A stretch of 64,000 bases of DNA. Source: Rhynochetos jubatus. Lineage: Eukaryota > Chordata > Aves > Eurypygiformes > Rhynochetidae. The translations under genes and the position numbers were made by a program. The DNA lies in the NCBI GenBank assembly GCA_027574665.1, contig CM050662.1, positions 6,478,501-6,542,500 on the forward strand. The letters run 5' to 3'. Shown one piece after another: positions 1 through 10,262 of this stretch. The notes under the pieces were generated by a model. The model searched no databases and had not been told where the DNA came from. It saw only the letters and a list, made by a program, of their open reading frames with translations. Position 1 is the first letter of the stretch. Every line of letters begins with the position of its first letter.

Positions 1-3000
1 AGAAGAAAAGAATTATTAAGTATATTGTAAAATAAACGAAAAATAGAACTTATTTTTATTATGGAAAGTGACTATTTTCATCTTTTATTATATAAAGTAT
101 GGCACCTCTTTGGGTATATGTATCATATAGTGAGTTATTTTTACCATGAACCTTTTTTAACAGTTGTAAGAAAAAAAAATTCAAAAGTTAAAAGTTAAAA
201 AAAAAAAAATTATAAAGAAAACATAGCCTAACAGGAGAAATGCGGGGTGACTTTGTATGTATGCACCATGAACAAATGGAAAGGTGTCCCAAGGACCTGC
301 CACAGAACTGCTACCGGCTGAAGAGATCTCCGAGGCTCTGGGTGGGCCCCCTAAGAGAGCGGATCCCCATGACTGCCGGCCGTCTCGCCTGCTCAGGCCC
401 CCTGAGAAAGCCCCCCCTCAGTCCCTTGCTCTGCCTAACAGTGCCAACGCTGTTTTGTTCCTGTACAGTGGCTCCGCTTGCTATTCTTGAACTGGTTCCC
501 TGTAGCACGTAGGCACTGCCGCAGCTTGAGGCTAACTGCATTATCTGACTATTGTAATACTATAACATTTTTTGCTGTGTATGTTGTATTTATCTGTGTT
601 CACATTATACTCTTCAGCAACTGTATCCATAGAGCACAGGCAGCTTTATCCAAAAGAAGGGGACGAGGGGAAAGGAAGTGAGGAAATATATGTTGCTTTG
701 GGAAATTTGGGGGCAAAATGTGAAATAAGTGCTAAGTAATGCCTAATAAATGACACAGTACTTTTGTGTAAACTCCTCAGCTATGTTATTTCCCAAGTTT
801 GTGCCTTCTTGCTCCCAGCCGTGAGCCCTTTTTTGTATAGGAAATACAAGGAATGCACTGCTACATAGTTTGTCCCACCTAGACACTTTAACTTGCAAAG
901 GTTGTAAAGAGCATGAAAATATTGCAGATGCCAGAATGTACCTGCAGCGCGATGGCTTTTACTCCCACTGTCCCTTGAACCATGGGTGTAAGCTGGGCTG
1001 TAGCTGCCTGTTCATCCACACTCCGGTGCGGAGCGGTTGGCTACTTTTCCACAGCTTTTTGAACGAGCAGAAGTTGCACTATGTCCGTGTGAAGGTACTC
1101 GGCCAGCATTTGTCCGCCTTAGCAGCACTCTCTTCTCTGCAGGAGGAGAGACGTCACAGCTCCATCCCGTCCTGGTCTCGCATTCAGTGCAGATTGACCG
1201 GTTCAGCCAAAGCTTCTCCTCCTGCACTACTTCATATCCTGCACTTGTGTCTCCCAAAGGACTCCCAGTAACTCTGGCTGTGTTCAGGGCAAATCTGAAT
1301 AGGAAATGGAAATCAGTGCAGGGGTTAATTCTCACTGAGAATGTGATGCAAAAATTGACTCTGGGTTGAGTTTGATTTTTGAGGGGTTTTGGCAGGGCTA
1401 CCTTTCAGGGTCAGTAAGTACATGCAAAGAGTACCGTGGATACCTTGATGTTTCTCTTACTGTAAGTTTCAAACATCCCCATCAACAAGGGTTCCATTAT
1501 CAGTGTAATTTCTTTCTTTCCCTACTATAGCAAGTATTATGGTCTTTTCTTCAATTACTCTTTCTCAAGAGAGATAAAGTCAGAGATGATTCCTAGCAGC
1601 CGTCAGCTCCCTTTGGGAACGCTCACTGGTCTCACCAAAAAGATTTCAGATCAGGGACTTCAGCAAAGAATGAGTAGGAAAGTTGAAGCAAGGAACCGGG
1701 GCTGTTGTTTGGCTGGGGCTTTGGAAAGATGCACAGAATGCAACCCTGCCATGACGAGTAGAAATGGTTATTTCCCACTAAGGGAAAGTGACCATCTAGC
1801 TGTCATGCAACCAGAAAGCTCTAACACGCTTAGCATTCTGCTACATCATCCTCTCCTTAACTGCAGCACTTCATTCATATTTGTTACTACCAGAGCAACC
1901 CGAGCAGAAGGGACATAACCATATAATAGCCATCTCACGAAATAGATAGCAGTATGTGGAGCCTGCAATCAGTGAAACGCAAACCAGTCACTAGTTAATG
2001 TGCCAAACGCTGATTGAAACAGTACCCCTGAAGAGCCAGGGAAAAACTTGCAACCCTGGTTGCAAGTACTATGGGCTGTGTTTTGATTTGAATATAACAC
2101 CAGAAGCTCCTAGCAGCTGGCGTTTGAGGTGTACAACAAAAATCACCCAAACCCACAACCTACAGGTTTTAAAAATTCATGCAAGTAACTGCAGACACTT
2201 GTGCAAGTATCTGCCTGGCACACCACTGCCATTAATGTTTCATTCCTGCTTAGAACACTTCAGTTTCTGAAGAAGCCGCTGCTATGGTGCCAGGCAGAAG
2301 AAATCCAGATTGAGTAGTGGCTTACAAGCCCTCTGTGTGCTCTACTACACGATTTGTAGCCACTGAACTACCAAGGCCTGCAGAAACACGGCCCCTCATG
2401 AGCATCACCCAAAACTGTGCTCACTTTGTCCCTTGAGCAGCAATGCATACAAGAAAGAAGGTGACACTCACTCGTGGCCTTGCACCTGCTGGAGGGTGCT
2501 TTACAAGGAATGACCTTGACTGGCAAGGCAAAAGCCATCAACATCTTGTGAACACACCATGCTGGGATTTATTTAAGCACAGCCTTGCAGCGACAACTCA
2601 GCAAGGCTGGCCCTGTTCCTGGCCCTTTTCTGTCATGGCACTTCAGTGTTAAGCATTGGGATAAAGAACTAAGAGTACCTATTTTGTAACCAAATGATGC
2701 AATTTTTGTATGCTTTTAGGCAGCACTTGCTATTGGATAGTGATGCTTTATGTCAATGATTCTCTGACTTGCTATAGAATTACTTTATGTTAAGAAGAAA
2801 ATAAAAAGCGTTCAGATGTGCCAAAAATGTGAGGTGAACTGAAGTGTAATTAGCTCTGAAAGTTCCTCTGTAACCTGCCTAATGTTACAATAGATTGCAA
2901 GAACTGCGGGTACAATGCAGTAGTTTTTACCTCTATATAAAGTTTTAATATAAAGTGAAGAAAGATGCTTACCCTTAAAAAATGGCAATGCAGACTGGTG

Positions 3001-4925
3001 TGAACTGGTGTATTTTATTAATAGATTCTCATTGTGATGTAAGTTTAAATAAATTGTTGGGTTATGGAAGATTGTAACATACCTTGTGTTGTGATGCAGA
3101 TTATTCCTAAGTGTATTTGAGGTGTTGGGTCTGACCTTTGAGAGTACGCGAGGTAGCTCACGGGAAATGATGGAGGAACTACACACGCTCCTCTTGGACA
3201 AATCTAGGCAGAGAATGGCTGTAGTTAAAGGTAGCACGAACAGTGGTTGTGTATTTTATGGCATCACAACCTAATCTTGTAGGAGTCTTACACACACAGA
3301 TTAATTAAGCCACATAGTTTTGGAGCCTGGGCATTTTCTTCAATTAAATACTTTATCTGCTGCTTTTTTTTTCACTGTTTGAGAAAGACCAGCAGCAAAA
3401 ATACACTCATCAACTAACGATGGAATAAATTAATGAATATTGGGAATTGGGGTCAGAGGAGGTCTGACTGAGGAAATGGAAGCCACACAGCCAACAGTGG
3501 ATGACAGGGATCTCATTATATCCTGGCACAGGTATATTCCAAATTTGCTGCCACACCTCTATCACTGATTATTATTAGTGACCCAGACATAACAGACCTC
3601 TTGAATAGAATAGAATTCTCGCCTAGTCCTCATTCTTCCCTCACCCATAACCCTGTGTAATGCTCACATATTGCTAATTATGCTTCAAACTGTGGCCCTT
3701 AGAGTTGCCTTTGCTATTCTGTGCTAAACCGTTGACAGCAGTCAGCCAATAAAAACACTCAACCTTAATGAGCATCATTAAGCCTGAACTATGAAGGTTA
3801 ATTACACAATTGTAGCAGATGGTAGCATTTTCACCTAAAGCAAACCCAGCTGAGCCCACTAAAAAAGCTGGTGGGAGCTGCTCAAAAATTTCTAGGTACT
3901 GGCTGAAGTAACTGGTTTGCATAACAGTTATTTGTGTTGCTCATGTCTTTGCAGCACACGGGTGCCTTGGTGAGCACTCAGGCAACCGCAGCCCCAGGAT
4001 AAAATGCTCTCATTTGTGCTCAGTGCTTTAGGTAACGCATTCTAGCCTTTGGTCAGAGGTAAACAATGCCGAGAAACCGTCTATCCCAGGTTTCTCTTTT
4101 TTCTAGTGGGCAGGGAATAGTTAGATGACATTGCTATTTGCAGCGTGTTTGGCTGTGGGTTTTGTGTCTGTGGATCCTCTCGCTTCTCGTCTCTGTGACT
4201 TCTTTTATGAGTTACCTCCCAATTCCAACTTCAGTTTATGCAGGACTGGCTCACAGTTCAGTGGGCTAGACAGCCAGCATTGGCTTCGTTTGGCGAAACC
4301 CAAGGTGCTCTTAGGTAATCCTAGTTTAAGGCTCAGCAAGATGTCAGGCTACATCAGTGGGTGGCACGTCCAGTGTCATTCTGTGTGTGAGCTGAGCTGG
4401 AATCTTTTCCAGCATGTGCCCTATAGCTGTTGAGGACAGCTGAGGTGAACCTCAAATGAGGTGCCCCCAACCTGCCTTTGTGCCCTACTGCTGAAGCAGG
4501 ACGAGAGCCCAGAGCAGTACTGGTGCACAGCTGCATCCTTCAGCTCTGCTAGCCAAGATCCCACGCTGACCCCTCCTAGTGCTGCCACCGAACCTCACTG
4601 CCCCACGCTGGGGCCAGACCTTGACGGCCTGGGCACTACCGCAGGCCCTGCTGGGACTGCCACTGCCACCCGTGTCAGGGTCCCCAGGCGAGTCGCTTCC
4701 CCAGGCGGAGGCTGCTCTGTCCCCCTCCCGCTGCCGGGCTTGCGTTCGTTTGTTTCCTCACTTTTGTAATTTAAAACACACGGAGCGCGGACAAACGTCA
4801 CGGCAAGGGCAGCACGGGCAGCACACACCCCCCCACACCCCCCCCACTCCCACCCCGCTCCGGCGCGGGGAGCGGTGGTGCTCGGGACCCGCCGGCAGGT
4901 GGCGCGGCCCGCCCCGCTCCGCCGG
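1..4925. other. Intergenic sequence, no gene recognised
   Basis: The first 240 bases are AT-rich with A-runs. After that the sequence is ordinary unique DNA with short open frames on both strands that resemble no protein I know. The longest, 2812-3237 on the minus strand (141 codons), has no recognisable domain. An AATAAA near 745 has no gene to serve in view. By mammalian synteny the next gene beyond this side would be SLIT3; none of its domains (LRR, EGF, laminin G) is visible. Confidence 0.6.
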
Positions 4926-4929
4926 GAGG

Positions 4930-5280
4930 CGGATGGAATGGGATGGACTGTTTCAGTGGGAAGGACCTACAACATCCATCTGCCGCCTGCCTGAGCAATC
5001 CGGGGCTGACCAAGATACACCAGGGGCAGTGTTCTCAAGGGCGTTGTCCAAATGCTTCTCAAACCCTGCCAGGCTTGGGGCATCCACCACCTCCCCAGGA
5101 AGCCCGTTCCAGGGTTTGACCGCCCTCTCGGAAAGGAAATGCTTCCAGCAGGGCTGGCAGGTGCACACCCTGGCACATGTCTGTGCAAGAAAGCATGGCA
5201 CCCGAAACACCTTCAGCCCTCAGAGAGCCCTGCAGGCAGCGAGGAACTCCTCGGGCAGGTAACGAAGAGTACACACGTAC
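4930..5280 (-). mobile_element. CR1 LINE 3' fragment (sense -)
   Basis: Read on the minus strand, the fragment encodes the CR1 ORF2 C-terminal signature with changes, including RAVKPWNGLPGEVVDAPS, at about 5075-5135. It then runs into a CR1-like 3' tail with gatgttgtaggtccttccca and a run of cattccatcc at about 4930. It is 5'-truncated. The boundary near 5280 is uncertain, and frame and sequence divergence suggest moderate age. Confidence 0.8.
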
Positions 5281-6700
5281 AAGCAGCACTTATGAAGAAG
5301 CTTAAACTTATACCATGAGGCACAGGGGCATCCCATAGTCTCACAAGCACGAGGAACAGGAGTTGCTGCAAGACTTGCGTAGCTTTGCATCTCATTCCTA
5401 CATGATCTGGACCTTCTCCTTTCCCAGGGATTCTGTACTTTCAAAGTAAAGTGATGCTCAAGGTAGTCTGGTGACCACACTGCCTTCTCCTACTGTCCCC
5501 ATGGCACAAGGATCACTCCTTTTCCACAAAAATGATCCTTTAGAATGGTTGTGTCTTACCTGGGGAGGAAAAGTACACATCCTATCTCAGTGCTGTGTGG
5601 AAGGGATGAAAGAGGGATGAGTCCCATGGGATCAATGGCTTTTTTGCTGAGGGGATAGCTCAAAACTCCCAGGGAAGCAGTCCATTACATTTCCAGTGCT
5701 CCAGCCTTCCAGCTAATCTTCCATGGGCAGCATTTAGCCATGCCTCACCTGGGGAGGGCAGGTGAACCCAGACCCTGCGCTGCTCCAGGCTGCTGGCTGT
5801 GAGTTGCTACCCCACGCTCCTGCACTGGCACCTTCATCCTCCCCACCACCTCGTCTCCAGTGCTGAGGCCCAGACCCTGCACTAGCTCAGTGGATGAATT
5901 CCTGCAAAGACAGAAAGAGCCAGAAATTAGGTACAGAATTCACCACGCTGGCAAAATGGCAAGAGGCTTTGGTCCAGCACAGGGTTATTCCCTAGCCTCA
6001 TCCTCTGAAACTTAAAAATACAGCAGAAGAAATAGCACAAGGCAGACCATAAACATGGAGTTTTCACTTGAGGAAACTGAAATTTTGTGAAGTGATAAGC
6101 AACTGAAGCCATGGTTCCCCACTGAGAACGGTTATTAATGGCAGGCAGATGACTCAGCCCTGCCTCAGCCACTGCACGCAGAGCAACGTCGCAGGAACCA
6201 AAGACCACAAGGTAATTTACGCTGGGACTTCGCAGCATGTGAGATACTATCATGCTCTCACCTAGCGTGTGACAAAAGCATGCACAACAGGCAGTTACTA
6301 CACACGGGCTTAAACTTCCTTGATTATAAACCAGCGTATTTTACTCAAACTGCCCTAATTTCTTCTGGGTAAAGCACTCACTGAATTGTTGGGAGGTGGT
6401 CTTTTTTATTTTTTTAATATTATTGCATTATGTTTACTATGTAGAGGTAAATATCCAAGTACGGTTTAAGGCACTAAGATCCAGAAAGATCAAGCTGGTC
6501 ATACCAATAAATAAATGAGATTCTAATATAGCAATAAAACAATTTTTATGTCACTCCAAAGCATCATTGTAAGTAATACTGGTTTAAAAAAAAAGCCTCG
6601 CCACCCAGTATATCATTCCTGTAGAATCTGCTCCTGTGGTTTCATCCCACACAGACACTGCATAGTACTTTAGGATAGTTATTATCAATACTACTTGGAG
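5281..6700. other. Intergenic sequence, nothing recognised
   Basis: Unique sequence between the CR1 fragment and the microsatellite. A phrase (cccagaccctgc) recurs at 5767 and 5869, perhaps a small local duplication. No exon, RNA gene or known repeat is evident. Confidence 0.5.
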
Positions 6701-6705
6701 AGAGA

Positions 6706-6850
6706 TTTATATTTATTTTTATATTTATATTTATATTTATATTTATATTTATATTTATATTTATATTTATATTTATATTTATATTTATATTTATATTTAT
6801 ATTTACATTTATGTTTATGTTTATATTGTTTATATTGTTTATATTTATCC
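6706..6850. repeat. (TTTATA)n hexanucleotide microsatellite
   Basis: About 145 bp of TTTATA repeats, pure through the middle and with point variants at the 3' end (ttacatttatgtttatgttt, then two ttgtttata units). It is open on both strands (poly Leu-Tyr and Asn-Ile), which is purely a repeat effect. Confidence 0.97.
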
Positions 6851-6859
6851 AGCCAATCA

Positions 6860-9225
6860 TACATTCACCTTCAGATTTATTTATTCTTACTCATGGGACA
6901 TTCAAAGCAGAGTGGTGGCTGATGTACAAATAACTGCAATCTAAAAGCGCTCGCAACCTATAAATCAACCTGATCTGCAAATCAGGGCATGTTCTGAGCC
7001 TCTCACAGTCTTGTATTAAACTTGCAGTTTGAGCTACACCTCTACTCTGAGACAGTCTAGATCGCTAGTTGATCTTGGCTTGGTTTTTTCATGTATTCTG
7101 TCTTAGCTGATGATGTTCAGCTAAAGCTTTTCACCTTCTTGTGAAGCAGTGCCTAATCTAAACTTTCAGATTTGTTGATCTTGTTTTTAATTGAACTTCC
7201 CTCAGTTTATTAATGATCACGGAGCCCTTTGTTTATTCTCATTTTTCACATGGGGAGATGAATTAAGAAGGTTTGCTAGATAAATAGCTTAAAGTGGGCA
7301 TCACTTCAGTGTGTTCAGATTCAGAACTTGCTCCTAAGAAACCCATGCACAAAATACCTATTTTTGTCCTTAACCCAAGTCAGAGGCTAGGAAAGCATTC
7401 GCCAAATCTGCGTTGCTGGAAAGGGAGAATTATAATTTCCTCAGTGGAAGGCTGGGTCAGGGAGTTTTCTGCCTGTTTCAAGAGAGCAGGAGTTGGAGAG
7501 CTGTCAGACTGTAGACTTGGTTTTTCTTGTTTTTCTGGGTTGCATGTATATGCTTATTACTAGCACTTCCCAGAGATGGTATTTCATTTCCTCTAGAGTT
7601 AGAAGTTGTGTAGTAAACACAGGCAGAGTGCAGGCGTTATGAAAAATGCCTCAGGACTGAGGTACTGAAAAAACTCACTACAGATCTGTTTTCCCCAGCC
7701 CCACCAGCGACGGCTGAGCGACACCGGATAGCTCATTTTACACAAAACATTCCACACTGCGTAGTCTGGTGACAGGCAGGAAATTAAAGGCTCTATCTTA
7801 CAATCACAGTGTATATTTATGAACAGGCACAAGTTAACTTCCAGGTAGCAGTTAAATTCTTGTATTCCCTAATATGGATGTAAATGTGTTTAAAAGGTCA
7901 ATAATAAACTACATTGCTGTGAAAAAACGCAAAATACACCAACATTTCCTCTCTTTAAGAATAACACATGGGAATTTCCACAATTACATGCAGCTTACAG
8001 GAAGAGAGAAGTTCTGCAGCCTTGTTAATACACTCTACTTCCTCTAACGGAGAAGAAGTAAACACGAAGAAGACCTCAGAGTAAGTTTTCCAAATATAGG
8101 CAACATGGTAAGTAGGAGATGACACCCACATGAAGCTTTCTGCTTTTTTAATGTAAGATTCTGGATGAAAATGAAGAAGAAATCCTTTTATGACTGGTTT
8201 TAGAATGAGAGACAACAAAACACCAGTGTTCGAAGCAGATGCAGAACCCCAAAATGAGACATCTGGGCTCCCTCGTCATGCACAAAGGTGGCCAGCGTGG
8301 GGAGCAGAGCTCTGCTGGTCCTACTGAGCAGGAACTGGGGACAGGTCACCTGTGAACGCTTTCCTTGCAGTAGGGCTGTAAGCGAACACTGTCCTCTTCT
8401 GGGATCTGACATCCAAAATCCTTTCCTGGAAGAAGGTACTGACTAAGCAAAGGTCACTTGGTGTGAGGTAAAAGGTTTTTTGGTTATGTGTTTGGGAACA
8501 GCGGGGGAATGGAGGAGGAAGAGACAGTGGTTCCTCTTTCTACATGATAGGTTCCTCAGTAAGCCACTTGCTCAGGAAGTTGAGGATTTAGTCTTTCCTC
8601 AGTTTGTGAAGAATGGCTTCAACGCTTTTGATGAAGCAAAACTCCAGACACATCAGGAAACTTCAGCTTCCAAGACAAAGCTGATGCTCAAACCATCCTT
8701 TGGGATCATAGCTTTCACAGTAATCAGTCTAGAATGACATGGCACTTTATCACAAAGGAGAAGGGATAAAAACGGCTGTCTGCTCCCTTGAGCTGCGGCT
8801 GGAAAACACAGAGCTGTGAGCAGTGGGTCTGACCTCGCTGCGTCCTGCCATCAGCAGGCCTCCCTCCAGCCGCCTGCAGCACTGGAGACTCCAGGGCCCT
8901 TGTAACAGGGCACTGGATGTCAGCCTATTCCGTGCTGTGTGAGGAGACACTTCCTGAGTGCTGAAATTATTCGTGTCGCTGGAGCCCAGGCACCAGCAAA
9001 TAAAAGGAGCCATTTCCTAAACGGCATCTGGTGTGCAACTGTGTGAGCACTTCAGCCACAGTCTGGGGCCATGGAAGACTTCAGCTTCCTTCTTTATTTA
9101 CTGACAACAAACGCTCACATGGCACTTGTACCTCAGGAGCCACGCAGAGAGGAAACTGGGGTGGCACCAGCTTACTCCCACATCCTCGTTTCACAGTGGC
9201 AACCGCCATGGCAGGGCAGGCCCCT
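6860..9225. other. Intergenic sequence upstream of PANK3
   Basis: No coding exon or identifiable repeat was recognised. GC content rises after about 8.75 kb towards the promoter island. Confidence 0.5.
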
Positions 9226-9359
9226 CTTTCGTGTCCCACTTCGAGACGACCCACACGGCCAGGGTGGCCCGGTGGGTGGGGGTGGCCCGGTGGCTGTGGC
9301 CGGCCCGGGGAGAGCCAGCAGCGGGAGACCAGCCCCGCCTCAGGGCTGACAGAGACCGC

Positions 9360-9517
9360 CAGCCCGCCTCAGCCCGCCTCAGCCCGCCTCAGCCCGCCTC
9401 AGCTCGCCCCATCGCGCCTCAGCTCGCCCCATCGCGCCTCAGCTCGCCCCATCGCGCCTCAGCCCGCCTCAGCTCGCCCCATCGCGCCTCAGCTCGCCCC
9501 ATCCCGCCCCATCCGCG
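9360..9517. repeat. GC-rich minisatellite next to the PANK3 promoter
   Basis: The tract begins with four copies of a 10-mer (cagcccgcct) and passes into a 20-mer (cagctcgccccatcgcgcct), repeated five times with one 10-mer interposed. It ends in degenerate cccgccccatcc units. The 20-mer looks like a 10-mer dimer in which one half has diverged. The array ends about 25 bp before the CCAAT box. Open frames through it are repeat artefacts. Confidence 0.9.
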
Positions 9518-9540
9518 CCCCGCCCGTCCCGCTGCCCCCT

Positions 9541-9549
9541 GATTGGCGG
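9541..9549 (-). promoter_or_regulatory. Inverted CCAAT box (NF-Y type)
   Basis: gattggcgg, the reverse complement of CCGCCAATC, is a near-ideal NF-Y site at the upstream edge of the core promoter. Binding is inferred from the motif only. Confidence 0.55.
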
Positions 9550-9768
9550 CGGGGCCGTGGGGTGACCGGCGCGCGGCGCGCGACACGCCGGGAGCTGTAG
9601 GCAGAGCGCGGCGGCGCGAGCAGGGCGGGACTGCGGCTCCCGGCGCGCCTCGCGCCGTACGCGTGACGGGGCGGGGGGCAGCGCTGCGGCAGCGGCGGAG
9701 CGGGCGCGCAGGAGCCGCTGCGCCGCCTCGGCCCCATTGTGTGGCGTGGCCGCGGCTCCCCGCTGCCG

Positions 9769-9780
9769 GCCGCCATCTTG
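9769..9780 (+). promoter_or_regulatory. YY1-type element, possible initiator
   Basis: GCCGCCATCTTG matches the classic YY1 site, which often overlaps the start site or first few dozen transcribed bases in CpG-island promoters. It marks a likely start region, about 460 bp before the ATG. Confidence 0.55.
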
Positions 9781-10234
9781 TGCCGGAGGGGGTCCAGCGC
9801 CGGGCCGGCCGCGTCCGTCTCGGCCGGGGACTCCGCAGGGCGCCGGGGCCGCGCCTCCTGCCGAGAGGGGCCGCGGCGGCGCCGGCCGCGCCCGAGCGGG
9901 GCCTCTCCCACGCCTCCGCCCCCTCACGGGCCTCTGTCCCCGGCCGCTGCCGTCCCCCGAGGCGGCGGGAAGGGCCGCCCTCCGTGGCGCGACGCGGTGG
10001 CCCCGGGGCTGATGCTCGGCACGCTGGAGCCGCCCGGCCCGCGGACGTAGCGGTAGGCGCTGCCAGCGCCGCTGCTGGGGAGGCGGGCGCCCGCCGATCA
10101 GGAGACAGAAGGCCGGCCCCGAGGAGCTGCCGCTGCTTCCCGCCCCGTCAGGCGAGGGGCAGGAGACCCGCCCCGAGCGCGGCGCCGCGCCCCGCCAGTC
10201 CCAGTCGCCGGGCGAACCGGGCCGTCGCCGCACC

Positions 10235-10262
10235 ATGAAGATCAAGGATGCCAAGAAGCCGT
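10235..10262 (+). CDS. PANK3: PANK3 coding exon 1
   Basis: This exon carries the start codon and codons 1-9 (MKIKDAKKP), plus the first base of the Ser10 codon. The ATG sits in a good Kozak context (gcaccATGa, A at -3). The exon ends in ccgt and is followed by the donor gtaagg. It lies inside the CpG island. The short first coding exon, interrupted in codon 10, is the pattern I recall for mammalian PANK3. Longer upstream open frames in this island come from GC-rich composition and are not in frame with the protein. Confidence 0.95.

Noticed and set aside
2812-3237. 141-codon minus-strand open frame
   Set aside because: Low-complexity composition typical of chance frames; no recognisable motif.
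4579-5262. 227-codon open frame on the plus strand
   Set aside because: It crosses GC-rich unique sequence and then runs antisense through a CR1 fragment; no domain and no coherent composition.
6642-6922. Open frames rich in Ile-Asn (minus) and Leu-Tyr (plus)
   Set aside because: Pure translation of the TTTATA microsatellite.
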